A stretch of 64,000 nt of DNA from Hyphomicrobiaceae bacterium (GTDB taxonomy: Bacteria; Pseudomonadota; Alphaproteobacteria; Rhizobiales; Hyphomicrobiaceae), in NCBI GenBank assembly GCA_023384095.1, contig JAHDXT010000006.1, positions 1-64,000 on the forward strand, written 5' to 3'. The position numbers and the translations under genes were made by a program. Positions within the stretch are counted from its first letter, which is position 1; every line of letters starts with the position of its first letter. The notes under the pieces are model-generated. The model searched no databases and was not told where the DNA came from. It was given only the letters and a program-made list of their open reading frames with translations. Shown here one piece after another: positions 29,701-37,329 of this stretch.

Positions 29701-30159
29701 CTCGAAGGGCCAGAGGTCAAGGTCGCGCACAACGAGCTCGTGCTCGTCGTCGTCGAGGGCCGGCTCAGCGAGCCTGCAACGCAATCCGCGGACGGGCCGA
29801 TTGAAAGCGTGGCGGACCCGCTGGCTCTCATCGTCGATCTCATCCCGGCCGGATTCGAGATCGTTCATGGGGATCTCTACCAGGCTGGCGACGATGGTGC
29901 ACAGCGCAGCCCGGGTGATGTGCTGCCCGCGGGCCTTGGCGAGCGCCGCCATGTCGAGCTTCGCGACGATCGCTACATCGCAGTGGTCGAGCCCGCTGAC
30001 GATCGGAGCAGATTCAGGGTCGCTTACGCCGTCCGGGCGACGACGGCGGGTCAGTTCCGCGTGCCCCAGGTGAGGGTGGAGGATCTCCACGAGCCGGAGG
30101 TCAGCGCGGACGCGCTGGACGACCGCGTCCTTACTGTCAAGCCCCGGAAGCTCCCGTGA
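23791..30159 (+). CDS. Large alpha-2-macroglobulin family protein without thioester, with PDZ domain (second copy)
   Basis: 2122 residues. Signal peptide at 1-28 (LIIGLNFVFAFAFVLALAGSASA), no lipobox. TPR-like N-terminus, then macroglobulin domains with YTDRGAYRPDPDYPVRATV near residue 650. At the place where the first copy has its CAEQ thioester (about residue 1480) this protein reads GELTNQANQLDRL, so the Cys and the Gln of the motif are absent. A PDZ domain is inserted at about 1660-1750 (GVVVRRASGTARTAGLKRGD, then VTLDVRN). Loss of the thioester suggests non-covalent trapping or a structural role. GAGG sits 7 bases before the ATG at 23791. Its stop overlaps the next GTG. Confidence 0.9.
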   Translation: MCKRLIIGLNFVFAFAFVLALAGSASAKITVKHLEEAARAYEQSLSQRSAASPADIVERHQRVRAAEAAERWTEAIDHLELLAGAQPQSLESWQRLAKTLSIHRPAEDRALAAGYLAYLKAGTAGEEIEALLTTGLVLRSKLQWLADESQRIGRDVESLELMSVDQSTKRSEADYAPDVTFPATPGAASPRSALTALDQEAGKARTRRLVAEQKAVDTRYATLTGIAHEVYSELFARLQREISNQEAPWKELRDHGDANAVVGPFWKSDKKAAAACFDLSSALKPPPFSYRSSVSVQRHGDSDLSALSPVEVDVTVEANRLCIHGLTHGQFYAFEIKKGLPFGTGSKLDLGKSLVRQRAPHLPATAYFRNAAYVVPNSGHKSLPLHTVNVRRLGLELVKISDRNIYRQVALRQIGSNIEPRDLEQLYSNFSEPIWRGELAISDRIDNEQRTTHLPIGKLLEERRRWIRSGGAREGRQAGRADGFFSSGTFYQDPASYQSPATRLWEPGVYALVAKLPELESSVEGPGQYPVQWFIFTDIGLTYLASPAELHVVARSLSTGEMKPGVKIQLLARNNRVLAEALTNAQGVATFDARLAQGSHGNRLAAILAHGSQSENVSDFSYVDLIRDALDLSRVGVAGREPPGALDAFVYTDRGAYRPDPDYPVRATVIVRAADGPDLYSPVRLQLRSAQGGVLGTPVEISPQTLKEQFGGASAALGIPKTAPLGTAYVEVLTDSSSQPIARATIQIAHIRPDRARLGFAPEAQWRADLSTDGTLTIAGSANAQYLHGRRPAPGEAPEAPVAGATGDVEISVEAADEIRGLGAGCYRDFQFGAAEDAFRPHLTRIAVGPSGQDGKIDISGLVSGLPPISRPLIARLTLSLHDEAGALAAQKIELPVLTKRALVGLRHAGLTPVSADRHDASVELAAIDSDQSPRAGARLHWRLKRERTEFIWQYVDDSWSYRPDFGYEEIDSGEVLTQLVQAVACTRGTARVDLRNLRPGTYVFEGSDEEDNRSSVRFTIGVTNPEAKRPEPNLVKVIAIDRRAHANAPTDEVADFSVGTRAEFDIETPFDGPVLAAVVDGNRIRHWIHAAAVNRSARLTVEQVPEAWAGQGLHLLVSVFRGEADDTESRGPARAIGALYFTVNRERSHLRVGLHDTPFQIAPSSRLPVQLTAEDASGRFSGKAMVALYAVDEGLINLTGHAVPQPFQHFHGPRRLSFEIHDSYSRLLLRREGGDAGRSVIERLIFNNYLSDEIVALADVRQVTFVGGVASLELPGDRFSAFSGTVRLAAVVWTDEKIGAAHKNVLVRDALVVSLGLPRFLAPSDRPILPLTLENIEALEDVYEVSVEGLGIARVTLPGQSGPIDIRDNFKVRLASGERKVVLLHGAVGEAATERPLPIVAEVRAADGGRNPLVVKRQWSIKVRHPFVPVVSQLRQESLPPSATLRLLPSETDLSRLKWPSVQARFSTTPFPVPAGLPVGELTNQANQLDRLAWSAFLLLQQSRGEPGAALGSVLENLIALQHRSGGFLPYKLDQTLTGRESVRRIKVEEGTASDYGYDPDLWRTALAVDVLRLASKDTHRYHRNLRAAVDFLKRQASRELGRSADFGGRESTVPVAVLDPSLPVRSDGEILEEAANAEAAGKDGQPPRAPGSLDVSVALVGAELAGRLGLREQIGVVVRRASGTARTAGLKRGDVIYAVDGSEVYDPATLDSLLESAGAGTVVTLDVRNQAGRSELSVTLDEASEASRCTEALAYAVYVLVRLDEIELMDLLHFVEACTSDRSINSNSKLARLILAAALTEFGKPELARPLLQDVRDRLRKGIALAPGLDRLAYLGQLLTFLDRLSSEAPEISMVLQEIDKIRASGQPISIAANGWFARAALERTTQSMVDVELSPAEFERYMEPGDHYVATSFIDEADLRSSPVQASNKGNAPVSVTLFVRGFPTEVAAKSPDFVVKRRYFRPDGSELEGPEVKVAHNELVLVVVEGRLSEPATQSADGPIESVADPLALIVDLIPAGFEIVHGDLYQAGDDGAQRSPGDVLPAGLGERRHVELRDDRYIAVVEPADDRSRFRVAYAVRATTAGQFRVPQVRVEDLHEPEVSADALDDRVLTVKPRKLP

Positions 30160-32300
30160 GCCGCCGGGGCACCATCTTCGTGGTGCTGGCCCTTCTGCTC
30201 GCGGGGCCCATCATCATCGTCGAGGCGGCAGCGCGCTGGCTTCCGCCGCCGTCGATGACCAGGCTTTCCACCGTTTCGGCCACGGTGCTCGACAGCCGCG
30301 GCGGACTTTTGCGGGCCTTTCTCACAGCGGACGGCCGGTGGCGGCTGCCGATGAGGGCCGCGGACCTGCCCCCGCACTATCTGCAGATGATGATCTCCTA
30401 CGAGGATCAGCGCTTCTTCAGCCATCCCGGCGTCGATCCGATCGCGCTCGTGCGCGCGTTCCTTCAACTCGTCCGTTATGGCCGTGTCGTGTCCGGCGCA
30501 TCGACGATCACCATGCAGGTGGCACGCCTGCTCGATCCGCGCGGCTGGAGCATCGAACGGAAGCTGCGGCAGATCGTGGCCGCGCGCCAGCTCGAGCTGC
30601 GCTACACCAAGGACCAGATCCTCGATATGTATCTGACGCTGGCGCCTTTCGGCGGCAATATCGAGGGAGTGAGGGCGGCATCGCTCGCCTATTTCCGCAA
30701 GGAGCCCAGAGCGCTCGACGACCGTCAGTCGGCCATGCTGATAGCTCTGCCGCCGTCGCCTGAGCGCAGGCGCCCCGACCGCGGGATTTGGACGGCCGAC
30801 GAGAGCGCGCACTCCGTGCTCAGCATACTCCGGCAGCGTGGCGCCACCACGCCAGAGACGTGGGAGCGCGCCCGGCGGCAGCCTCTCGGTTCCGTGCAGC
30901 GCGCCACATTGAGCTTCGCCGCCCCGCACCTTGCGGAGGGACTGCGGCGCCGCTACCCGCTGGCCGCTATCCTGGAAACGACCATAGAGCCGAGCGTTCA
31001 GCTTAGCGCCGAGCGGATCGCCCGCGAGGCAGTGGCCCAGGTCCCGCCGGCCGTCAACGTGGCCATCGTCGTCGTCCGCAATCGGGACGGCGCCGTCGTC
31101 GGCTATGTCGGCGGCGCCGATTACGGATCCGTCGATCGCGCAGGGCAGGTCGATCTCGCCCAGGCTGTCCGCTCTCCCGGGTCGGCGCTCAAGCCGTTCG
31201 TCTACGGCATCGGTTTCGAGCAGAGGATCGTGCACCCCAGCACCATCATCACGGATGCCCCGACCGCATTCGGCACCTACGAGCCGCAGAACTTCGCCGG
31301 GGACTATGCCGGCGATATGACCGTCAGGGACGCGCTGATCCGCTCGATCAACACAGGCCCGGTGGCGATCCTGCACCGGATCGGGCCGCAGCGCTTCATG
31401 TCGCGGCTGAGGACTGCCGGCCTGCCGCTGACGATCGAGCAGAGCGATGCCGAAGCCGGTCTGGCGTTGGCTCTGGGCGGAGCCGGGGTACGCCTCCTCG
31501 ATCTGGTGCGCGCCTATTCGGCACTGGCGAGCCGCGGCCTGTCGCGGCCCTTGCGCATCCTGTCCACGGACCCGGTCGAACCCGGAACCATGATGATGGA
31601 GCCCGATGCCGCCTGGGCGGTCAGCACAATCCTGGCCGACATGCCACCGCCGTCCGGCTTCCTGCGGCTCGCATCGCGAGACGGCGGGCGGCGTGTCGCC
31701 TACAAGACCGGCACCTCCTACGGCTTCCGGGATGCCCTCGCCGTGGGATACGACCAGCTCCATACTGTCGGTGTGTGGGTCGGCCGTCCCGACGGGGCTC
31801 CGCATCTCGGCGCCTACGGCATCTCGGTCGCGGCGCCGATCCTGTTCCGCCAATTCGAGGCGCTGCCGTCGCCGACCGGCGACGTCGCCGGCGAGCCGCC
31901 CGCGAGCAGCCTCGCCAGGGTCGAGCTGCCCGAGCGCCTCGTGCGCTTCGACGCCAAGCCGCTGGACGGCGGCCGCCAGTCGCTCCGGATCGCCTTTCCC
32001 CAGCACGACTCGACCGTCATCGCCCGGCGTGACGCGAACGGCCGGCTCACGCTGCCCATCTCGGTGCAGGGAGGCATGCCGCCTTACCGGATCTACGTCG
32101 ATGAGCGAATCCTCGCCGGCCCACGGCTGTCGTCCCGGGCGGTTTGGACGCCGCCGGGCCGCGGCGCGGCAAAGCTGGTCGCCACCGACGCGCTCGGCGG
32201 TCGCGCAGAGGCCGAGGTGTGGGTGGAAGTGCCGGCCGGCGATGCCGCCGCTGCCTCTGGCGGGGCGAGCACCGAGGAGAGGCGGAGGGAGCAACCGTGA
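30156..32300 (+). CDS. pbpC: Penicillin-binding protein 1C (second copy)
   Basis: 714 residues, one N-terminal membrane helix (about 6-28), periplasmic catalytic domains. GT51 motifs are complete: E83 in SYEDQRFFSHPG, SGASTITMQVARLL, TLAPFGGNIEG. The transpeptidase serine is S343 (SPGSALKP), SIN follows at about 395, and KTGTS starts at 517. A BiPBP-type C-terminal domain ends in an Ala/Gly/Glu-rich tail. It is clearly a paralogue of the first PBP1C, but diverged. Start GTG overlaps the macroglobulin stop as GTGA, so translation is coupled, and its own stop overlaps the next gene the same way. Confidence 0.94.
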   Translation: MSRRGTIFVVLALLLAGPIIIVEAAARWLPPPSMTRLSTVSATVLDSRGGLLRAFLTADGRWRLPMRAADLPPHYLQMMISYEDQRFFSHPGVDPIALVRAFLQLVRYGRVVSGASTITMQVARLLDPRGWSIERKLRQIVAARQLELRYTKDQILDMYLTLAPFGGNIEGVRAASLAYFRKEPRALDDRQSAMLIALPPSPERRRPDRGIWTADESAHSVLSILRQRGATTPETWERARRQPLGSVQRATLSFAAPHLAEGLRRRYPLAAILETTIEPSVQLSAERIAREAVAQVPPAVNVAIVVVRNRDGAVVGYVGGADYGSVDRAGQVDLAQAVRSPGSALKPFVYGIGFEQRIVHPSTIITDAPTAFGTYEPQNFAGDYAGDMTVRDALIRSINTGPVAILHRIGPQRFMSRLRTAGLPLTIEQSDAEAGLALALGGAGVRLLDLVRAYSALASRGLSRPLRILSTDPVEPGTMMMEPDAAWAVSTILADMPPPSGFLRLASRDGGRRVAYKTGTSYGFRDALAVGYDQLHTVGVWVGRPDGAPHLGAYGISVAAPILFRQFEALPSPTGDVAGEPPASSLARVELPERLVRFDAKPLDGGRQSLRIAFPQHDSTVIARRDANGRLTLPISVQGGMPPYRIYVDERILAGPRLSSRAVWTPPGRGAAKLVATDALGGRAEAEVWVEVPAGDAAAASGGASTEERRREQP

Positions 32301-34759
32301 CTGGACCAAGGCGAGTCTCTCGACTGCTGGCGTCATTCGCCCGGCTGGCGATGGCTGCCGGCGTGCTGCTGGCCACGTCCGGCAGCGGATCGAGCGCGAG
32401 CGATGTCATTGCCCGAGCGCAGAGCCATGTGCTGGCGGACGTCAAGTCCGTGCGTGCGATCCTGGCTGATGACGACGGTGGCTTCACGGTGATCGCGGGC
32501 CTCAGGCCGGCACCCAACAAGGTAGCAGCCGCGCTGGTGCGAGTGGGTCGCGACCTGCGCCCGACGGCGCCGATCCTGATACCCGCGCCTGCCCTCGGCA
32601 CGGGCGTCAGCGCCTTCGCGCTCTTTCCTGAGGCCGCAACCCGGCTGGGGAACGGCGATCTCATCGTCGTCGGCTCGGTCGAGACGAGGACAGGCGCCGC
32701 CAAGGCGCGCGGCTTTGCAGGTTGGGCTGCACGAATCTCGGCCGCCGGCGCGACCATCTGGAGCAGGTCCTGGCCGGGTGCCGGCCCTTCGAACCAGGAA
32801 TTCCTCTATTTCGTCCGCGCCATTGGCGACGGCGAGCTTCTGCTCGGCGGTAAATTGCAGAAAGGCGAGGCTTGCCATCAGGAGTCGGCCGGCGTCCTCT
32901 TGCGCATCCGGCCCGGCGATGGCGCGCTGATCGGAAGCAGAGCGCTGGTGAACCAGGGCGCGAAGCGGCAAGGAATTCGCGACGCATACGTTCACGAGGA
33001 CGGCAGCGCCACCCTGGTCGGCTGGATCAGCGAAGATGTGCCTTCCGGCCAGACCTGCACCGACGACGTCTGGCTCGTCAAGTACGATTCGGCGGCTGGC
33101 CGCGCCAGCGAATTTGCACGGCCGAGGCTCGGGGGCTCGGCCGTCGCACTCACAGTCACGCCGAGCACTGACGGCCTGCTCGTCGGTGGCTATGTGCTTC
33201 CCCCGGCGGCCGCTGCAACCGGATTCCAGCTCGTGCTGCGCCCGGGCCGGCTCGCGCCCCTCGACTTCGATCTCGTCCGCCCCGCCGACGGGGCGGATGC
33301 CAGGCTCATCTCCCTCGCGCCCGCTCCGGGAGGCGTCCGGCTGGCCGTAGGCTATGCCGCCCGTGCTTCACAGGAGCCGCCTCAGGGCTGGCTGCGGCTG
33401 ATCACGGCGACGGGTGCTTGCGGCGGCGAGTTGATGCTTCCGTCTGGCGATGCTGCTTTCGATGATGCCCGCGCGTTCGCCGCCGCAATGAGCAAAGACG
33501 GCACCATCCTGCTCGGCGGTGAAGCGCGAAAAGAGGGCGCGCTGGCGACAGCCACGGCTTGGCTCGCATCGATTGCTCCCTACGAGGCGGCAGCTTCTGC
33601 CGCCGAGGCGATCGATATCGGCGGGCTCACTGGCGGAGACACCACGACACTGCTCGTCCGCACCGCCGAGCGGTCGCGTGCGGCCCCTGTCTCGTTTACA
33701 CTGGCCCAGCCACGATCGCTGCGCATCGCCGCCCGCCAGATCAGTGGCGACGGCGACATCGATCTCATCCTGCGCAGCAGCGCCGGGGAGCTCGTCGCAA
33801 TCTCCGATCACCGCGCCGGAACAGAGGTGATGGAGCGGAACCTTCGCCCTGGCGACTACCGGATAGAGGCCGTCTCGACCGGTGGCGAGGCTCTCCTCAC
33901 ATTGACAGTGGAGAGCCAGGGCGAGACTGCGGCGGACATGGATGCGACACTGGCGGAGCTCAACCGGAGAACGCCCGTCGAACGAGCGTTGATCCACAAG
34001 GAGCTGCGGCTGTTGGGCTTCGATGCGGGCTCCGATCCGTCGATCGGAGCGGGCGCTCAGACCGTGCGCGCGATCAAATCGTTCCAGGCTTCGCAGTGCC
34101 GCCCCGTCTCAGGCGGCCTGACGCCGGCGGACGAGCATCGCCTCGCGGCGAGGGCCGGCCTGACCGAAGCGAGGCGTGGCTTGGCGGCGGTGCGGACCTG
34201 GAAGGGTGCCGAAGCTCAGCGGGCGTACGTCGAGCAAAGCCTGAATCGCGATGATGGCACGGAGCTCGTCCGGCTCGCTACCATCGGGCGGAAGGAGTTC
34301 GGGCGCCACGAAACCGGAAACGTCATCTACGAGGGCGAGCTGACCGGCGGCGGGGAGGGTCGGCGTTTCGATGGGTACGGGCGGCTTTCCGGAGCGTTCG
34401 AACTGACCGGACGCATCAAAGACAACCGCTTGACGGATCACGGCCAGGCTGTGCTGCCAGGCGGCGAGCTGCTGCTCGGCAGGATCGTCACCTTCGTGGA
34501 CGGCTCGGGTTCGATCTCACGGATGGGCCTTCACGCCGGGGTACTGATTCCAGAGAACCTCGTTCTGCTGCAGCAGCTCAATGTCGGCGCGGCCTACGAA
34601 GGCTGTCAGGAGATCACCGACGTCGGCGCCCCCCTGCTGACCTGTCTCGAGCGAGCACCGAAACAGGATGGGCAAGAGGAGGAGCTGGAAGGAGAGGTCG
34701 AGTCGGACGAGGAGGCTGAGTCGGACGAAGAGGCTCAGACGGAGGAGAAGGGCGAGTAG
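32297..34759 (+). CDS. Exported multidomain protein: propeller-like repeats, PPC-like domain, peptidoglycan-binding-like domain
   Basis: 820 residues from a GTG overlapping the PBP1C stop (GTGA). The N-terminus is a Sec-type hydrophobic stretch (SRLLASFARLAMAAGVLLA). Residues about 35-420 contain spaced repeats of an Asp-Gly plus LLVGG-type strand (DDGGFTVIAG, DGELLLGGK, TDGLLVGGY, DGTILLGGEA), suggesting a beta-propeller. About 460-540 resembles a PPC beta-sandwich (GDIDLILRSSAGELVAISDH). About 560-620 looks like a peptidoglycan-binding helix bundle (LLGFDAGSDPSIGAGAQTVRAIKSFQ). A MORN-like strand pair follows, then a strongly acidic tail. It may hold the operon products near the cell wall; this is inference and no enzyme motif is seen. 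Confidence 0.8.
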   Translation: MTGPRRVSRLLASFARLAMAAGVLLATSGSGSSASDVIARAQSHVLADVKSVRAILADDDGGFTVIAGLRPAPNKVAAALVRVGRDLRPTAPILIPAPALGTGVSAFALFPEAATRLGNGDLIVVGSVETRTGAAKARGFAGWAARISAAGATIWSRSWPGAGPSNQEFLYFVRAIGDGELLLGGKLQKGEACHQESAGVLLRIRPGDGALIGSRALVNQGAKRQGIRDAYVHEDGSATLVGWISEDVPSGQTCTDDVWLVKYDSAAGRASEFARPRLGGSAVALTVTPSTDGLLVGGYVLPPAAAATGFQLVLRPGRLAPLDFDLVRPADGADARLISLAPAPGGVRLAVGYAARASQEPPQGWLRLITATGACGGELMLPSGDAAFDDARAFAAAMSKDGTILLGGEARKEGALATATAWLASIAPYEAAASAAEAIDIGGLTGGDTTTLLVRTAERSRAAPVSFTLAQPRSLRIAARQISGDGDIDLILRSSAGELVAISDHRAGTEVMERNLRPGDYRIEAVSTGGEALLTLTVESQGETAADMDATLAELNRRTPVERALIHKELRLLGFDAGSDPSIGAGAQTVRAIKSFQASQCRPVSGGLTPADEHRLAARAGLTEARRGLAAVRTWKGAEAQRAYVEQSLNRDDGTELVRLATIGRKEFGRHETGNVIYEGELTGGGEGRRFDGYGRLSGAFELTGRIKDNRLTDHGQAVLPGGELLLGRIVTFVDGSGSISRMGLHAGVLIPENLVLLQQLNVGAAYEGCQEITDVGAPLLTCLERAPKQDGQEEELEGEVESDEEAESDEEAQTEEKGE

Positions 34760-34958
34760 CCATCCGCGTACTTCTGACGAAACGCCGCTTCAGGCCCGTC
34801 TCGGGACTGGATGCGCTGCACTCGTGCGTGCACTGCTCAACCCTTCGTGTAATGCCAGCCACACCCAGATCTCTAATTTCATACACCGACGAATTACACT
34901 TGTGCGGCCCGGGGTTCAGCGCTGAGATTCATCATTGGTTTGTCGAGGGAGACCGGCT

Positions 34959-35990
34959 GTGTGTTGCGTATTGCGAGTTGCCCGCGTTTTCGGGTTGAGT
35001 TTGTCATTGTTCAGTTCCGGGTGTGCAGTACTCGAGTCGACCACTGATTTCGAAACTCCCGGCATCGTCTACCATCTGCCCCGAACGATGCTGGAGATCG
35101 AGATTACAGCACCGCTGAGCCGCGCGAAAACCATGGATCTCGGCCTCAAGGTGGCGGCGGTACAGGTGCCGGATCATGCTCACCGGTACGTTCTCGCCTA
35201 CCGACGAAACTCCCTTTACAATGACAGAGTCTGTGCTTCCACAGATGCATCCGGCTTCCTGAATGCGGTCGAATTCGCATCAGAGGACGCCACTCCTCAG
35301 ATCGTCCTGGCCCTGGCGGAACTGGGAGCAAAGGCTCCACGGTTCGGTCTGCCCCGAGCTGGCACTCCGGGGGACCAGGATGACGACGAGGTGATTCGCT
35401 ATACGATAGACCCGTTGGACCCATCCCAGGTGAGGGCCGCCAATCTCGACCTCGGTCGTCGGCTCGGGGGTGATATAGCCATCGACCTTCGTGGGGCAGC
35501 GGCCTTGATGCCCAGTGCTCCGGATACCTGCGATGGCAAAGGTGTGTGTTTTCGCACTTCGGCGAAAGTGCCGATCCGTATAGTGTCAGGCAGTCGCCAG
35601 CAGCTTTCGCCGACGGTCGATGTCGACATCGTGAGTCAAGCCTACCTCGGACAAATGGACCTCGAACGTGCCATGCTGGTCGAGAAAGTCGTCCGGCTCG
35701 GCTTTACCAACGGTGCCTTGACCCACGTCATTGTCAAGAAGCCGAGCGAGGCGCTGCAGGCCGTCAAGCTGCCCCTCGCCGTTGTGGAGACGCTCCTGGC
35801 CGTTCCTGGCAATTTCTTTGGTCAGATCACCGGGAGCTCGGCGGCGCTCAAGAGCGAGGTCGAGAACCGGGTTGCAGCCGAACGAGCCCTTGAAACCCGC
35901 ATGAAGGAGATAGCAGCACACCTGAATACCGGAACTTCCGCCGAGGCGGCATTCCAGCTGAAATGTCAAGGCGCATTTGTGAAGAGCTGA
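34959..35990 (+). CDS. Uncharacterised lipoprotein
   Basis: 343 residues. The GTG at 34959 is chosen because GAGGGA sits 8 bases upstream and it gives a signal ending in a lipobox (LFSSGC). The frame opens at 34935. The mature part has no known domain that I recognise: strands such as GIVYHLPRTMLEIEITAPLSR near the start, two Cys pairs in the centre (CASTDAS, CDGKGVCF), and a helical, charged C-terminal third (NRVAAERALETRMKEIAAHL). It lies 199 bases after the 820-residue protein and 138 bases before the metzincin gene on the same strand, so membership in the operon is likely but not shown. Confidence 0.75.
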   Translation: MCCVLRVARVFGLSLSLFSSGCAVLESTTDFETPGIVYHLPRTMLEIEITAPLSRAKTMDLGLKVAAVQVPDHAHRYVLAYRRNSLYNDRVCASTDASGFLNAVEFASEDATPQIVLALAELGAKAPRFGLPRAGTPGDQDDDEVIRYTIDPLDPSQVRAANLDLGRRLGGDIAIDLRGAAALMPSAPDTCDGKGVCFRTSAKVPIRIVSGSRQQLSPTVDVDIVSQAYLGQMDLERAMLVEKVVRLGFTNGALTHVIVKKPSEALQAVKLPLAVVETLLAVPGNFFGQITGSSAALKSEVENRVAAERALETRMKEIAAHLNTGTSAEAAFQLKCQGAFVKS

Positions 35991-36128
35991 AGGTCTTATT
36001 GTTTGTGCATAGTGATCTTGTCGAGGCGCTCTGCGGCGCCTCCGCAAAAGCCTCCGGTTATTGGGCAATATGCGTCATTGTGAGTTAGGGCGGGCCGGGA
36101 AGGCAGCCGATTCGAACGAGGGCTGACC

Positions 36129-37208
36129 ATGAAAACCCTGAATAGAGGAATTGCATGTTTTCTCTCCTATCTGGCGATCGGGCAGGCAGCCGCTCACGAC
36201 CTGCACCATGGCGGCAACATGGGCTTTCCCCCCAGCCACGGGACTATCGCGCGCGAATTTGGTGACCTCGTTCCGGCTGGCATGAGGGAAGATGACGAAG
36301 TAGAGGCGCGAGGAGTGCTCAACCGGGCCTTCCGTTGGCGTCAGAACCAGAGATTGATCGCTTGCTTCATTTCGGGAACGGCCAAGGCCAGAGCCAGGGT
36401 GGCGGAGATCGCCCTGGAATGGACTCGGCTCGTGAACCTCCAGTTGGATTTCGGCAGCATGAACGACCCCCGGATCTGCTCCGGCACGGGTCGCGAGGAC
36501 ATCAAAATCGACTTCATGGAGAGAGGACAGGACTCGGGTTACTGGTCATATATAGGAATTGCAAGCCGTCGGTTTCCTCACTCGATGAACCTCCAGGGGT
36601 TTGGCAAAGATCAGCTACCGGCAAGGAGCAGTGGACGTGACCTGAGGCGCTACGTGCTTCATGAGTTCGGGCATGCGCTCGGATTCGAGCACGAGCACCA
36701 GAGCCCAGCGGCAAAATGCGAGCTCGAGTTTCAGGTCGGCGAGGTGCGATCCTGGGCGCGCGCACACGGTTGGAACGAGCAGGACATCGAGACGAATCTC
36801 GCCACCCTGCAGCCGACGCGGTCGAGGATCTTCACCCGGCACGATCGCGACTCGATCATGCACTACAGCCTCCCGGAAAGCTTCTTCAGGGACGGAAAGC
36901 GCAACCCTTGCTGGGTTCCCGAGCGGTACGAGCTTTCGGACGGCGACAAGGAGTTCGCTCAACAGATTTATCCTCGGGCGATTGCAGGCCTTCCACGCAC
37001 CAGCAACGGTAGGGGAGAAGCGCGGGGCCATTCAACTGCTGCCCGAAAGGAAGCGGCGGACCTGGTCGAGGAAGAGAGATTTCGAGCGCTGCTGGTCGAG
37101 TCGTACGAGGAAAACCTGAGGAAGAGCCGCATCGCAGTGGACCAGATTGCGGATCTGGCAGAGAAATTCCGACAGAAGTTGATCCAATTGAGGGGCAAAT
37201 TGCCCTGA
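36129..37208 (+). CDS. Exported metzincin zinc metalloprotease
   Basis: 359 residues with a Sec signal peptide (cut after about residue 22). The metzincin zinc motif [11 protein letters not shown] runs from H178 to H188, with E179 as general base, and the Met-turn methionine is M244 in SIMHYS. The HEHQSP extension after the motif is typical of astacin- and matrixin-like enzymes. The domain ends at about 300; the last 60 residues form a charged coiled-coil-like tail ([22 protein letters not shown]). No long propeptide with a cysteine switch is evident. It ends the block of protease genes and is convergent with the acyl-CoA dehydrogenase gene. Confidence 0.9.
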   Translation: MKTLNRGIACFLSYLAIGQAAAHDLHHGGNMGFPPSHGTIAREFGDLVPAGMREDDEVEARGVLNRAFRWRQNQRLIACFISGTAKARARVAEIALEWTRLVNLQLDFGSMNDPRICSGTGREDIKIDFMERGQDSGYWSYIGIASRRFPHSMNLQGFGKDQLPARSSGRDLRRYVLHEFGHALGFEHEHQSPAAKCELEFQVGEVRSWARAHGWNEQDIETNLATLQPTRSRIFTRHDRDSIMHYSLPESFFRDGKRNPCWVPERYELSDGDKEFAQQIYPRAIAGLPRTSNGRGEARGHSTAARKEAADLVEEERFRALLVESYEENLRKSRIAVDQIADLAEKFRQKLIQLRGKLP

Positions 37209-37329
37209 TGCGGAGCCCGGTCGTGAAAGCGCGCGAGGACGCCGCTGCGAGCAGCTCTTGCCCAGCTCACGGCCTCTCCCTTGCGCCGGGGGTCAGAGTT
37301 CCGCAGATGGCCCCCGAGCGGGTGCGGCC

